Shown here: one piece after another, positions 15,458 through 25,045 of the stretch
How positions within the stretch are numbered: the first letter of the stretch is position 1
Layout: the number at the start of each line of letters is the position of its first letter
Assembly (NCBI GenBank): GCA_949745795.1
Contig: CATKAZ010000096.1
Location: forward strand, 34,006 to 98,005
DNA: 64,000 bases
Source of the DNA: an uncultured Oscillospiraceae bacterium
GTDB lineage: Bacteria; Bacillota; Clostridia; Oscillospirales; Ruminococcaceae
Reading direction: 5' to 3'
Notes under the pieces: model-generated
What the model was told of the DNA's origin: nothing
Database searches by the model: none
Seen by the model: the letters and a program-made list of their open reading frames with translations, nothing else
Translations under genes and position numbers: made by a program

Positions 15458-15803
15458 TTACGGACGGGATTTCGAGCTGCGCATATACAGATATATTGAA
15501 AATGAGGGTATGAAAATTCTGACCCGAAATTATACTGTTAAAGGCGGAGAAGCCGATATAATTGCCGCTGACGGGGAATGCGTCTGCTTTATTGAAATAA
15601 AATTCAGAAGGCTGGAGGCATTTGATATTAACAGATGCGTCGGTATAAAAAAACAAAAGCGGATAATAAAATCCGCAGAAAAATATTTAAGGGAAACAGA
15701 CTGCAAACTTCAGCCTAGGTTTGATGTGGTTTTTGTTACAGCTGAGGACGAGGGGTTCAGTCTTGAATATATGAAAAACGCCTATGACGGTTCCGGCGTT
15801 TGA
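15444..15803 (+). CDS. UPF0102 / YraN family endonuclease-like protein
   Basis: A 119-residue protein with a restriction-endonuclease-like fold pattern: GRDFELRIYRYIENEG helix, then GGEADIIA and CFIEIKFRR, the acidic E-x-K type motif of the family. It is typically encoded next to rnhB, as here. The in vivo role is uncertain; Holliday junction and DNA-processing roles have been suggested for the family. Overlap with rnhB implies co-expression. Confidence 0.88.
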   Translation: MLKNNYGRDFELRIYRYIENEGMKILTRNYTVKGGEADIIAADGECVCFIEIKFRRLEAFDINRCVGIKKQKRIIKSAEKYLRETDCKLQPRFDVVFVTAEDEGFSLEYMKNAYDGSGV

Positions 15804-15823
15804 TACTAAAAAGGGTGGTATTT

Positions 15824-17320
15824 ATGTATTATAAGAGTACACGAAACAGTGATATTAAAGTTGAAAGTGCAGTTGCTATCACACAGGGAATTTCAGAGGA
15901 CGGCGGACTTTTTGTTCCGGAATCCATTCCTGAACTGACTATGGACGAAATCAAGTATCTGTCAGGCTTAAATTATTCATGCAGAGCAGCTTATATTTTT
16001 AAAAAGTATCTTACAGATTTTACAGATGCAGAAATTCAATACTGTACAGATAACGCTTACAGTACCAAAAATTTTGAAACCGAAAATATAGCTGAAATAG
16101 CAGAGCTTTTTGACGGAACATATATGCTTGAGCTATGGCATGGTCCTACATGCGCATTCAAGGACATGGCTCTTCAGATTCTGCCTTATTTCCTTACTAC
16201 TTCCGCAAAAAAAATCAATTTGGATAAGAAGATTATTATTCTTGTTGCAACTTCGGGAGATACCGGTAAGGCTGCTCTTGAGGGCTTTAAGGACGTTGAA
16301 GGAACTCAGATTCTCGTTTTCTATCCGGAAGACGGTGTAAGTCCTATGCAGAAAAGACAAATGACAACACAGTCCGGATCAAATGTTGGCGTATGCGCAG
16401 TAAAGGGTAATTTTGATGACTGTCAAAACGGCGTAAAAGCAATCTTTACAGACAAGGATATCAAGGAAAAAATGAATGCTGCCGGACTAATGTTTTCAAG
16501 TGCCAATTCCATTAACTGGGGACGTCTTGTTCCGCAGATCGTTTATTATATTTCTTCCTATGCGTCTTTAGCCGAAAGCGGAGAAATTACTTTGGGTGAT
16601 AAAATTAACGTTGTTGTTCCGACAGGTAATTTCGGAAATATTTTGGCGGCTTACTATGCGAAGAAAATGGGACTTCCGATAAATAAGCTTATCTGTGCTT
16701 CAAACGTTAACAAGGTTCTTACAGACTTTATTGAAACAGGCGTTTACGACAGAAACAGAGATTTCTATGCAACATGTTCACCGTCAATGGATATTCTTAT
16801 TTCAAGCAATCTGGAAAGACTTCTTTATATGCTGACAGGTCAGAATGACGTTCAGATAAGAGAATGGTTCGGCAGTTTGGCAGAAACAGGTAGATATGAA
16901 GTAAATGATGAAGTTAAGAAAGTACTTAAGGAAGAATTCTTCGGCGGTTACTGTGATGACGAACAGACAAAGGCAACAATCAGCGAAATCTATAAAAAGT
17001 ATTCATATACATGTGATACTCATACAGCAGTTGCCGTAAAGGTTTACGAGGACTACAAAAAGGCAACGGGAGATGAAACAAAAACTCTGATTGCTTCAAC
17101 AGCGAGTCCATATAAATTCAGCGCAAGCGTTCTCGAAGCAATTGAAGGCAAAAAGTCAGACCTTGACGAGTATGATATGGTTGCAAAGCTTGCGGAGCTT
17201 TCTGATATTACCGTACCGTCTGCTCTTGCCGATCTTAAAAATAAAGAAAGAAGATTTACCGATTCTATTGAAAAGTCTGATATGAACAGTTATGTTCTTA
17301 AGGATTTCGGTTTGGCATAA
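15824..17320 (+). CDS. thrC: Threonine synthase
   Basis: PLP enzyme converting O-phosphohomoserine to threonine. The cofactor lysine is in CAFKDMALQI at about residue 108; ATSGDTGKAAL and PTGNFGNILAAYYAKKMG form the phosphate-binding loops. At 498 residues it is the longer, fungal/E. coli-like class. ATG 15824 follows AAGGGTGG; a 5' in-frame start at 15800 would overlap yraN and lacks a ribosome site. The next gene starts on its stop codon. Confidence 0.94.
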   Translation: MYYKSTRNSDIKVESAVAITQGISEDGGLFVPESIPELTMDEIKYLSGLNYSCRAAYIFKKYLTDFTDAEIQYCTDNAYSTKNFETENIAEIAELFDGTYMLELWHGPTCAFKDMALQILPYFLTTSAKKINLDKKIIILVATSGDTGKAALEGFKDVEGTQILVFYPEDGVSPMQKRQMTTQSGSNVGVCAVKGNFDDCQNGVKAIFTDKDIKEKMNAAGLMFSSANSINWGRLVPQIVYYISSYASLAESGEITLGDKINVVVPTGNFGNILAAYYAKKMGLPINKLICASNVNKVLTDFIETGVYDRNRDFYATCSPSMDILISSNLERLLYMLTGQNDVQIREWFGSLAETGRYEVNDEVKKVLKEEFFGGYCDDEQTKATISEIYKKYSYTCDTHTAVAVKVYEDYKKATGDETKTLIASTASPYKFSASVLEAIEGKKSDLDEYDMVAKLAELSDITVPSALADLKNKERRFTDSIEKSDMNSYVLKDFGLA

Positions 17321-18009
17321 TGGCGTTATTTGCAATTGGCGATCTTCACCTTGCTTTGAGCGTATCCAATAAGACAATGGATATTTTCGGCGGCTGGGAA
17401 AATTATATGGAGCTGCTTGAAAGAAACTGGCAAAAGCATATCACTTCTGAAGATACAGTTGTCCTTGCCGGCGACAGTTCATGGGCTATGAATATTCGTG
17501 ACGCCTATGAAGATTTCCTCTGGATTGAAAAAATGCCCGGAAAAAAGATTATATTAAAGGGTAATCATGATTATTGGTGGGGGTCACGTAAAAAAATGGA
17601 AGATACTTTTTCCTTATGGGGATTTTCTTCTTTGAATATACTTCACAATAATCATTATGCTTATGAAAATCATGGTATATGCGGTACCAGAGGCTGGGTA
17701 AATATGCCTGGCGAGCCGCAGGATGCAAAAGTATTGGCTAGAGAGGCAGGGAGGCTTACGGTTTCTATTGAGTCTGCCCTGAAAGAAAATCTTGAACCTA
17801 TTGTGTTTCTACATTATCCGCCGGTTTACGGAAATAATTGTAATCCCGATATACTTGATGTATTGTATAAGTATAATGTTAAACAGTGCTGGTATGGACA
17901 TCTTCACGGACCGTCGATTAAATATGCTATAAACGGAGAACGAGATGGCATTGATTTTCAATTGATTTCCAGTGATTTTTTACAATTTCAAGCGGTAAAA
18001 ATTTTATAA
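17320..18009 (+). CDS. Calcineurin-like metallophosphoesterase
   Basis: A 229-residue cytoplasmic phosphoesterase with all metal motifs: GDLHL near the N-terminus, GDSSW, GNHDYWW and GHLHGP near the end. Substrate unknown; close homologues are annotated only as phosphohydrolases. It is coupled to thrC through TAATGG but no link to threonine metabolism is evident. AT-rich DNA with the tig promoter region follows. Confidence 0.85.
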   Translation: MALFAIGDLHLALSVSNKTMDIFGGWENYMELLERNWQKHITSEDTVVLAGDSSWAMNIRDAYEDFLWIEKMPGKKIILKGNHDYWWGSRKKMEDTFSLWGFSSLNILHNNHYAYENHGICGTRGWVNMPGEPQDAKVLAREAGRLTVSIESALKENLEPIVFLHYPPVYGNNCNPDILDVLYKYNVKQCWYGHLHGPSIKYAINGERDGIDFQLISSDFLQFQAVKIL

Positions 18010-18111
18010 TTTGTTAAAAATGTAGAAGTGAAATTTTTATGTAGAAAAAAAATAATTAATATGATATAATGAATAAGGTATGCACTTATAAATAAATTGG
18101 AGGACTTAAAA

Positions 18112-19440
18112 ATGAGTTTAAAATCATCAACTAAGGTTGACGTAAATACACACGAATTGGTATTCACTGTAGATGCCGAAGCTTTTTCAGCTGCTGTAGA
18201 AAAGGCTTTTCAAAGACAGAAAAAGAGCATTACTGTTCCCGGCTTCAGAAAAGGCAAGGCAAGCAAGAAGCTTATTGAAAAATACTATGGCGAAGGCGTA
18301 TTCTATGAGGAAGCTATTAATGGTCTTATCAATTCGGAAATTCCGGATGCTATCAAGGACTCAGAGCTTGTTCTTGTTGATACACCGAGAATTGAAGTTG
18401 TTTCCGCAGATAAAGATAATGGAGTAGAGTTTAAGGCAATCTGTATAACAAAGCCTGAAATTACTGTTCCTGAATATAAGGGTATAAAGGCTCCAAAAAA
18501 TGTCAAGGATATAACAGATGCGGATATCGACGCTCAGATTGAACAAATCAAGCAGAGAAATGCAAGAATTATTTCAGTTGATGACAGACCGGCTCAGCTT
18601 AATGACGAAGTAATTATCGACTTTGAGGGCTTTATAGACGATGTTGCATTTGAAGGCGGAAAGGCAGATGAATTTCCTCTTAAGTTAGGAAGCGGACAGT
18701 TTATACCGGGTTTTGAGGATCAAATTGTAGGTCACTCAATCGGGGAAGAATTTGAAATTAATGTTACTTTCCCGGAAAACTATCAGATGGAGGAATATGC
18801 CGGAAAGCCTGCTGTATTTAAGGTTAAGCTCAATGCAATCAATGCTTCTGAGTATCCTGAATTTGATGATGAGCTTATTAAGGATACAACTGAATTTGAT
18901 ACTGTAGACGAGTGGAAGGATGATATCAGAACAAAGCTTGAAAAACAGGCAGAAACCAGAGCTAATTCTGAATTTGAAAATTATATTTTGCAGACTATTA
19001 TTGACACTACAGAAGGTGTAATTCCTAAGTGTATGTTTGACCACAGAGTAGACGGTCTTATCAGAAACTTTGAACAGGGACTTAAGCAGCAGGGAATGAG
19101 TGTTGATATATATCTTCAGTATACAGGTATGGATATGGATTCATTCAGAGAAACATTCCAGGAAAGAGCAGAAAATGAAGTTAAGCTGAGACTTGCTCTT
19201 GAAAAGATTGCCGATATGGAAAATATTCAGCCAACAGAAGAAGAAATTGACAGCCAGCTGCAGGAAGTGGCTGACGCTAATAATCTTTCACTGGAAGATG
19301 TTAAGCTAAGAATTCCTATGGACGATTTTATAACAGATTTGAGAGTTACAAAGGCTATTGAAATCGTAAAGGACAATGCAGTAATTGATAATACAATAAA
19401 TACTGAAAAAGAAAAGGCAGAAGATGAAGCTGCCGAATAA
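18112..19440 (+). CDS. tig: Trigger factor, ribosome-associated chaperone
   Basis: A 442-residue peptidyl-prolyl isomerase and chaperone at the ribosome exit tunnel. The ribosome-binding GFRKGKASKK signature is at about residue 44, an FKBP domain follows at about 150-240 (DFEGFIDDVAFEGG, IPGFEDQIVGHSIGEEF), then the helical arms and an acidic tail. ATG 18112 with GGAGGAC upstream gives the standard N-terminus. It begins the tig-clpP-clpX cluster and has a TATAAT-like -10 at 18064-18069. Confidence 0.96.
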   Translation: MSLKSSTKVDVNTHELVFTVDAEAFSAAVEKAFQRQKKSITVPGFRKGKASKKLIEKYYGEGVFYEEAINGLINSEIPDAIKDSELVLVDTPRIEVVSADKDNGVEFKAICITKPEITVPEYKGIKAPKNVKDITDADIDAQIEQIKQRNARIISVDDRPAQLNDEVIIDFEGFIDDVAFEGGKADEFPLKLGSGQFIPGFEDQIVGHSIGEEFEINVTFPENYQMEEYAGKPAVFKVKLNAINASEYPEFDDELIKDTTEFDTVDEWKDDIRTKLEKQAETRANSEFENYILQTIIDTTEGVIPKCMFDHRVDGLIRNFEQGLKQQGMSVDIYLQYTGMDMDSFRETFQERAENEVKLRLALEKIADMENIQPTEEEIDSQLQEVADANNLSLEDVKLRIPMDDFITDLRVTKAIEIVKDNAVIDNTINTEKEKAEDEAAE

Positions 19441-19456
19441 ATCCGTTTATAATCGT

Positions 19457-19475
19457 GCTGCCCGAATCGGGCAGC
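19457..19475 (+). terminator. Hairpin after tig, partial terminator
   Basis: Perfect 8-bp stem GCTGCCCG-AAT-CGGGCAGC. The following T content is low, so it may protect the tig mRNA 3' end or attenuate clpP transcription rather than end it. Confidence 0.5.
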
Positions 19476-19528
19476 CGACTTTGTAATACAGATAATAAGG
19501 CTTATGCTTTGAGAAAAGGAGAGAAAAT

Positions 19529-20116
19529 ATGAGTTTTGTACCTTATGTTGTGGAACAGACCAGCCGTGGAGAACGTTCTTATGATATTTTTTCCAGATTG
19601 CTTAATGACAGAATTATTATGCTTTCTGAAGATGTAAATGATACTACGGCAAGTCTTGTAGTGGCACAGCTGCTTTATCTTGAAGGACAGGATCCGGAAA
19701 AGGATATTTGTTTGTATATAAACAGTCCAGGCGGCTCTGTTACTGCCGGTATGGCTATTTATGATACAATGCAGTATATAAAGTGTGATGTTTCTACTAT
19801 TTGTATAGGTTTGGCAGCGTCAATGGGAGCATTTTTGTTATCCTCCGGTGCGAAGGGAAAAAGAATTGCCCTTCCAAACAGTGAAATTATGATTCATCAG
19901 CCTCTTATTTCAGGCGGACTTCAAGGTCAGGCAACCGATATAAAAATAAGAACGGAAAATTTACTCAAAACTAAAGAAAATCTAAATAGAATTTTAAGCG
20001 AAAATACCGGAAAAACATATGAGGAAATTTGTCGGGATACTGATCGTGATAATTTTATGACTGCTGCTGAAGCACAGGAATACGGTCTGATTGATAAGGT
20101 AATTAAACACAGATAA
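19529..20116 (+). CDS. clpP: ATP-dependent Clp protease proteolytic subunit
   Basis: Serine protease subunit of 195 residues forming the ClpP barrel. Catalytic serine is in [12 protein letters not shown], histidine in EIMIHQPL, and the late aspartate near RDTDRDNF. The N-terminal [20 protein letters not shown] is highly conserved. It lies between tig and clpX, the common order, and likely partners with the ClpX encoded after a 15-base gap. Confidence 0.96.
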   Translation: MSFVPYVVEQTSRGERSYDIFSRLLNDRIIMLSEDVNDTTASLVVAQLLYLEGQDPEKDICLYINSPGGSVTAGMAIYDTMQYIKCDVSTICIGLAASMGAFLLSSGAKGKRIALPNSEIMIHQPLISGGLQGQATDIKIRTENLLKTKENLNRILSENTGKTYEEICRDTDRDNFMTAAEAQEYGLIDKVIKHR

Positions 20117-20131
20117 TCGGGGAGGAAGTTT

Positions 20132-21427
20132 ATGCCGGATAAACCAATAAAATTCTGCAATTTCTGTGGAAAAAGCGAAGACAAGGTTCAGAGTATTTTT
20201 ACTGCCGGAGCATCTAATATATGCGATGAATGTGTTGTATATTGTTATGAATTGCTTATGGGACCGCTGGCTAAAACTAAAACGAGCAGAAAAGGTGAAG
20301 GCGAAGGTAAAAGTAAATTCGGAGATGAAACTACTATTAATTTACTGACTCCGGCTGAAATTAAGTCGGTTTTAGATGAATATGTTGTGGGTCAGGATAA
20401 AGCCAAAATAACTTTAGCTGTTTCTGTATATAATCATTATAAAAGAATAATCAGTCAGGAAAATGATGACGATGGTGTAGATATTCAGAAAAGCAATGTT
20501 TTGCTTTTGGGACCTACGGGAGTCGGAAAAACTTTTCTTGCATCTACTCTTGCTAAAATTCTTGATGTGCCTTTTGCAATTGCAGATGCTACAACTATTA
20601 CCGAAGCCGGTTATGTAGGTGATGATGTTGAAAATGTTTTGCTGAGGCTTATTCAGGCAGCTGATTTTAATATTGAAGCAGCTGAAAGAGGTATTATTTA
20701 TATTGATGAAATAGATAAGATAGCAAGAAAGTCTGAAAATACATCACTTACTAGAGATGTAAGCGGTGAAGGCGTTCAGCAGGCTCTTTTAAAAATCATT
20801 GAGGGGACGGTATCAAATGTTCCTCCTCAGGGCGGACGTAAGCATCCGAATCAGGAATTTATTCAGATAAATACAAAAAATATTTTATTTATATGCGGAG
20901 GTGCCTTTGACGGGCTGGAAAAATCTATATTGAAAAGAATTAATTCTTCTGCACTTGGTTTTGGTGCGGAGATAAATTCAAAAAAAGAAATAACAAAAAA
21001 TATTTTTCATAAGATTATTCCGCAGGATTTAGTGAAATTTGGTATTGTTCCTGAATTGGTGGGCAGACTTCCTATAATTACAGTGCTTGATGAATTAGAT
21101 GAACAAGCTTTAATTAGAATTTTAACTGAACCCAAAAACGCACTATTAAAACAGTATAAGAAATTATTTGATTATGATAACATAGATTTAATTGTTGAAG
21201 ATGATGCTTTGTTGGAAATTGCCAAAAAGGCAATTGCGCAAAAAACCGGTGCGAGAGGACTTAGAACTATTATTGAAGAAGTTTTGATGCAATCTATGTT
21301 TGAAGCTCCTTCTAATCCGGATATTACGGGTATTAAAATAACTGCTGAATCAATAATCGGTGATGAAAAACCATTATATATTACAAAAAGAAAACTAGGT
21401 AAAATGGAACAGATGTCAGAAAATTAA
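20132..21427 (+). CDS. clpX: Clp protease ATP-binding subunit ClpX
   Basis: AAA+ unfoldase of 431 residues. The N-terminal zinc-binding domain has [11 protein letters not shown] and CDECV; Walker A is GPTGVGKT, Walker [12 protein letters not shown], and the sensor and pore loops GYVGDDV and [14 protein letters not shown] are intact. It recruits and unfolds substrates for ClpP. A GGGGAGG site precedes ATG 20132. Confidence 0.96.
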   Translation: MPDKPIKFCNFCGKSEDKVQSIFTAGASNICDECVVYCYELLMGPLAKTKTSRKGEGEGKSKFGDETTINLLTPAEIKSVLDEYVVGQDKAKITLAVSVYNHYKRIISQENDDDGVDIQKSNVLLLGPTGVGKTFLASTLAKILDVPFAIADATTITEAGYVGDDVENVLLRLIQAADFNIEAAERGIIYIDEIDKIARKSENTSLTRDVSGEGVQQALLKIIEGTVSNVPPQGGRKHPNQEFIQINTKNILFICGGAFDGLEKSILKRINSSALGFGAEINSKKEITKNIFHKIIPQDLVKFGIVPELVGRLPIITVLDELDEQALIRILTEPKNALLKQYKKLFDYDNIDLIVEDDALLEIAKKAIAQKTGARGLRTIIEEVLMQSMFEAPSNPDITGIKITAESIIGDEKPLYITKRKLGKMEQMSEN

Positions 21428-21438
21428 ATTTATATTAG

Positions 21439-21469
21439 AAATCCGTACAAAAAAAGTACGGATTTTTTT
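21439..21469 (+). terminator. clpX terminator
   Basis: AATCCGTAC, A-rich loop, GTACGGATT followed by seven T; standard intrinsic terminator directly after clpX. Confidence 0.88.
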
Positions 21470-21479
21470 AAAAAAAGCC

Positions 21480-21508
21480 TTGACAAAATCTATATAGTAT
21501 GATATACT
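21480..21508 (+). promoter_or_regulatory. Promoter of the initiator tRNA gene
   Basis: TTGACA at 21480-21485, 17-bp spacer, TATACT at 21503-21508, placed 25 bp before the mature tRNA end. Confidence 0.8.
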
Positions 21509-21533
21509 ATATAAGTACTCAAAACTTATATAT

Positions 21534-21610
<77 letters not shown>

Positions 21611-21618
21611 ATATAAAT

Positions 21619-21652
21619 ACGTCCTTTGAAGTAATTCAGAGGGCGTTTTTTT
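21619..21652 (+). terminator. tRNA-fMet terminator
   Basis: ACGTCCTTTGAA-GTAA-TTCAGAGGGCGT hairpin with a T run, directly downstream of the tRNA. Confidence 0.75.
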
Positions 21653-21719
21653 GTCTGAAAATATGAGTCAGTGCGCCATAAAAATCGGCTGAAAGCAACA
21701 GTCTGATATTACAAGAAAT

Positions 21720-21757
21720 CGGAGCAGGAAAGCTATTAAATTAGCAATTCTGCTCCG
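21720..21757. terminator. Hairpin with T run in the gap after the tRNA
   Basis: CGGAGCAG / CTGCTCCG arms at 21720-21727 and 21750-21757 with an AT-rich loop, then TTATTTTTT. Within the roughly 300-base gap 21611-21915 it separates the tRNA unit from the remnant coding sequence on the other strand. Confidence 0.5.
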
Positions 21758-21764
21758 TTATTTT

Positions 21765-21901
21765 TTACTCTGTTTTCACTTCAGCCATAAAATGATCGTA
21801 CATATTTTGTGCTGTTTCTTTATCCTATTAGATTTGATGTAATTATATTTTTTATTTCTTCATTTAATACATCTGCATTTTTACGAGAAGAGTTGTTTTT
21901 T
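21765..21901 (-). pseudogene. Remnant of a solute-binding-protein C-terminus
   Basis: On the minus strand, SSRKNADVLNEEIKNIITSN then, after one frame change, KETAQNMYDHFMAEVKTE and a stop. The pattern DVLNEEI-x2-I and TAQNMYDHFMAEV resembles the C-terminal helices of family 1 extracellular sugar-binding proteins of ABC transporters. No start or N-terminal part exists. It would fit a lost sugar transporter once following the GH9 gene. The match is by eye over about 40 residues, so the family call is tentative. Confidence 0.35.
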
Positions 21902-21915
21902 ATTTAAACTGATTT

Positions 21916-24255
21916 TTATTCAATCAATTTACGTTTCATTAAACATAAGTCAAAAACATTTATAACATTGTCATTATATAAGTCTCCTGCTTTCCAGTCG
22001 GTAAGCTTTGCATCAGGCATGGCAATCAGCCATTTCAGCATTGCCACAACGTCTGAAGTATTAAAGATGCCGTCTGCATTTACGTCGCCCTTTAAGGACT
22101 CGATTTTTTCATCTGCAAATGTCAGCAGATAGATAAACGGCGAATTCCAGTAAATTGTGATTTCGTTGGTTGAGTAGCTTTCCTGATTGTCGATATAGCG
22201 TTTTAGAATCGGAGCGTCGGAGCAATACGCCTTGACTGCACTGTCTTCCAGGAACTGACCTACACCACCGACTATCATGCCCGGCATAGGTTTATCTTGT
22301 GCAATAGAAGGTCTGTGATGAGGATGCTGAGGAGAAACTGTACCGCTGCCTGTGAGATAGCATACGCCAAGAGGATTGCAGCCGAGAATATAATTTTGAT
22401 CGCCCATAGCGGAGTTTTTGTACTTTACATCACCAGTCAGCTTGTAAGCGTTTCCCAGAATAATGCCAGCATTAGCAACGTTCATATTGCTGCCCCAGTA
22501 ATATGTTGGAATACCAACACCGTATGGACTGCTTTCCGAGCGTGATGCAAAACTGTCGGCTTGAGACAGGACGAATTTTTTCGCATTGATATAAAGCGGA
22601 TCTTCTGTATCGGCATTTGGCATTGTCAGAATAGCAATATTGCCGTAATCACCCATATGACCTGTATCCATGCCGGTTTGTACGGAGATTTTTTCAGCAG
22701 CGATCTGATAAATTTCGTCTTTTGTGGTTCTCCAAAGCTGAGCTGCTGCCCAGTAACGTTCTTCCTTGTCGGAGGTATCGTCATAAGCGCCGGTTACGAT
22801 GTCCGAGGGATTTTTATAAACCAGATTTGGATTATTTTCAAGTCATTTCCAGGCGTTTTTTGCCGCTTTCAGACAGTTTTCGGCAAATGCTTTGTCCTTA
22901 TCGAAATAAACCTCGTAAGCCAAAGCCATGGCACCGCAGAAGTCCGCAGTTGCAGTCGATGTGATAGGCGTCACTATCAATTCTGCGGTTTCTTCATCCG
23001 GCATTACATACCCCGGGAATGCCGCACATGTGACTTTGTGATGAACACCTCCGGATTTATCCTGCATTTTCATCATCCATTCAAGTTCATAACGTACTTC
23101 GTCAAGAACATCGGGTATACTGTTGCCGCTTTCGGGAATTCCGACATTGTCGGAAAACATTTCGGGCTTATTCAGATATGCATACATCAGGTCGGCAGCA
23201 GCCTTTGCACCGGGAACAACATATCTTCCGTAATCTCCCGCATCATGCCAGCCACCGCCGACGTCGATTTTTTCATTTGTTCCATAAACTGATGCAAGGG
23301 AATCATGGCAAGCCTTGTGACCAAATATATCATCATTTATTGATGTGCCGCATCTTTGTAAGTAAAACATTTTAAGTGTATCGTTAAGAACATTGTTATA
23401 AACATTGTCTGATATCTCAAATGTATATGAATCATCCAAATCACCGCAGGTAATGTAATATTTACCGGGCTTAGTAACGGCGGAGAAGTCACCCGTGCGG
23501 TTATTCTCGTCCGCAAGACTGTAATGCATCGTTGGAGAGAGGGTTCCTGTGTAAACGGGCTTTTTTGTTTCGGCATTTACAACAGTGAAATTATCAAAAT
23601 TGTCGGCGTTCTTAAATACGACAGTTTTCCTTGCGTCGGTAAGATATCCTACCTGATTCGTGATAATTGACGGCTCATATGCTTTACCTGAATTTTTATC
23701 GACCTTGCTGTCGTCGATTAACTCCAAAGAAACATTGTCAATGTAAATCGTATGCTCAGGCAGATTTTCCTCATAGTTACCACAATTGAATTGTAAACGA
23801 GCCATAATATCCGTATCGGCTTCCATAGTGAATTCATAGTCAATCGTCTGCGGTTCAGTGGTAAGTGATAAGGTTTTGGCTGTGTATGCCTGATAAGTAC
23901 CGCCGTTTTGTTGAATCATACCGTCAACAGTTCTGTTTGCCGTGGAAGAAATATCATATTTCAGACGATAAACACCGTTTTTATATAGAGGAATTATGTC
24001 ATAGTACACCTGAACTGCCCATGTCACATCACCGGTTGATGAAATTTTCAAGGCAAGTCTGCCGTCATCCGTTCCAAGACTGCATACGCCTCCTGTCTGA
24101 TAGTAGGTGGTCCAGCCGATTGTACCGTTGTCAAATGTTGAGTTACTGACAAGATTGGTACTTTCAGCGTAAATCGGTGTGTATGAGATTACGCTGCCCA
24201 ACATGATTGCAGAACATAGAACGGCCGTGCATTTTTTGAAAAAGTTTTGTTTCAT
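21916..24255 (-). pseudogene. GH9 endoglucanase with dockerin, interrupted by one in-frame TGA
   Basis: A 780-codon secreted cellulase: signal peptide (1-30), CBM4-like jellyroll (about 31-185), Ig-like CelD_N domain (about 195-285), GH9 catalytic domain with [12 protein letters not shown] and the acid motif [11 protein letters not shown], and a C-terminal dockerin (GDVNADGIFNTSDVV and a weaker second repeat). Codon 471 (22843-22845) is TGA inside the catalytic domain, at AWK-stop-LENNPNL; the paralogue at 41692 reads [11 protein letters not shown]. Frame and similarity continue on both sides, so the change is a single base (for example TGG to TGA). AGGAGG precedes the ATG and overlaps the end of the TetR gene. 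As read it gives a truncated enzyme without dockerin; sequencing error or read-through remain possible. Confidence 0.85.
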
Positions 24256-24258
24256 AAG

Positions 24259-24885
24259 TTAAACCTCCTGTTTCAGATAATGTGAAATAAACGTATAAAC
24301 CGCATTGTGAACTTGAACCGGATAATAAGGAATTCCGGAATATTCCAACGCTTTTTTCTGACTGTTACTGTTACTTGTGTAGCTGTCGATACCGTAAAGA
24401 AAAATGAAAAAGCTATGCTGAAATTCCTTTTTGACTGTATTGTTTATTGACGGAAAGAATTTGTCCAGGCAAAGAAGTAGTATGTTAATAGCGTTATATG
24501 TAACCTGCTGTACCTCCGCAAGACGTTCGGTACGGCTGTTTTCTTCCAATTCGTAATGATTCCATGAGATAAGTTTCAGAAAATATCTGCGTTCATGCAA
24601 AGAAGCGGCAACTGCTTCGGCAAATTCGTGCAGGGTCATATTGTCGTGATTTGCGATTTTTTGCAGTACGACACACCATGACTGAAATTCTCTTGCAATC
24701 AAGGCAAGAAAAATTTCTTCTTTATTTTGAAAATAATTATAAATGGAAGTGCGCGTCATGCTGGTTTTTTCACCGATCTCACGCATGGAGATATTTCGGA
24801 AACTCTTGGTTTGATAAAGCTCCTCAAAGGCGTCGATAATTTCATTTTTTCGGGAATTAGTAAGCTCTTCTGAACCTCGTGACAT
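24259..24885 (-). CDS. TetR-family transcriptional regulator of the GH9 operon
   Basis: A 208-residue regulator. The N-terminal helix-turn-helix is typical (IIDAFEELYQTKSFRNISMR, then TSMTRTSIYNYFQNKEEIF); the C-terminal ligand domain is helical and specific to this subgroup. Its stop lies 3 bases before the GH9 start, so regulator and cellulase share one transcript. Two perfect TGACA-NN-TTGTCA-type palindromes flank the -10 box of its promoter, indicating autorepression. The inducer is unknown; a sugar product would be a reasonable guess. Confidence 0.88.
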   Translation of the reverse strand: MSRGSEELTNSRKNEIIDAFEELYQTKSFRNISMREIGEKTSMTRTSIYNYFQNKEEIFLALIAREFQSWCVVLQKIANHDNMTLHEFAEAVAASLHERRYFLKLISWNHYELEENSRTERLAEVQQVTYNAINILLLCLDKFFPSINNTVKKEFQHSFFIFLYGIDSYTSNSNSQKKALEYSGIPYYPVQVHNAVYTFISHYLKQEV

Positions 24886-24911
24886 GGCAATGCTCCTTAT
24901 ATTTTCTAAAC

Positions 24912-24958
24912 TGACAACTTGTCATTTATATTATATATCTAAGCTGACAGTTTGTCAA
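24912..24958 (-). promoter_or_regulatory. TetR-regulated promoter with two palindromic operators
   Basis: Minus strand TTGACA (24953-24958), 17-bp spacer, TATAAT (24930-24935). Operators TGACAACTTGTCA (24912-24924) and TGACAGTTTGTCA (24945-24957) are 33 bp apart centre to centre, about three helical turns. The upstream one overlaps the -35 box and the other lies just downstream of the -10 box. Confidence 0.85.
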
Positions 24959-24984
24959 GATAAATTGATTCATTAGAGGTAAAA

Positions 24985-25014
24985 TTGACGGAATGTTATA
25001 AAATATGTTATAAT
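24985..25014 (+). promoter_or_regulatory. Promoter of the LuxR-type regulator
   Basis: TTGACG at 24985-24990, 18-bp spacer, TATAAT at 25009-25014. Because the -10 box covers the ATG at 25013, translation must begin downstream. Confidence 0.6.
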
Positions 25015-25045
25015 GCTTATATATGCGGAAGAGGGAGTGATAGTA

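Noticed and set aside
22843-22845. TGA as selenocysteine or as a reassigned codon
   Set aside because: TGA ends several other genes in the window normally, no selenocysteine insertion hairpin is evident after it, and the paralogue has no cysteine at this position.
22561-23292. A plus-strand open frame of 243 codons inside the GH9 gene
   Set aside because: It is antisense to a clear GH9 catalytic domain, has no ribosome site, and its translation has no recognisable protein pattern.
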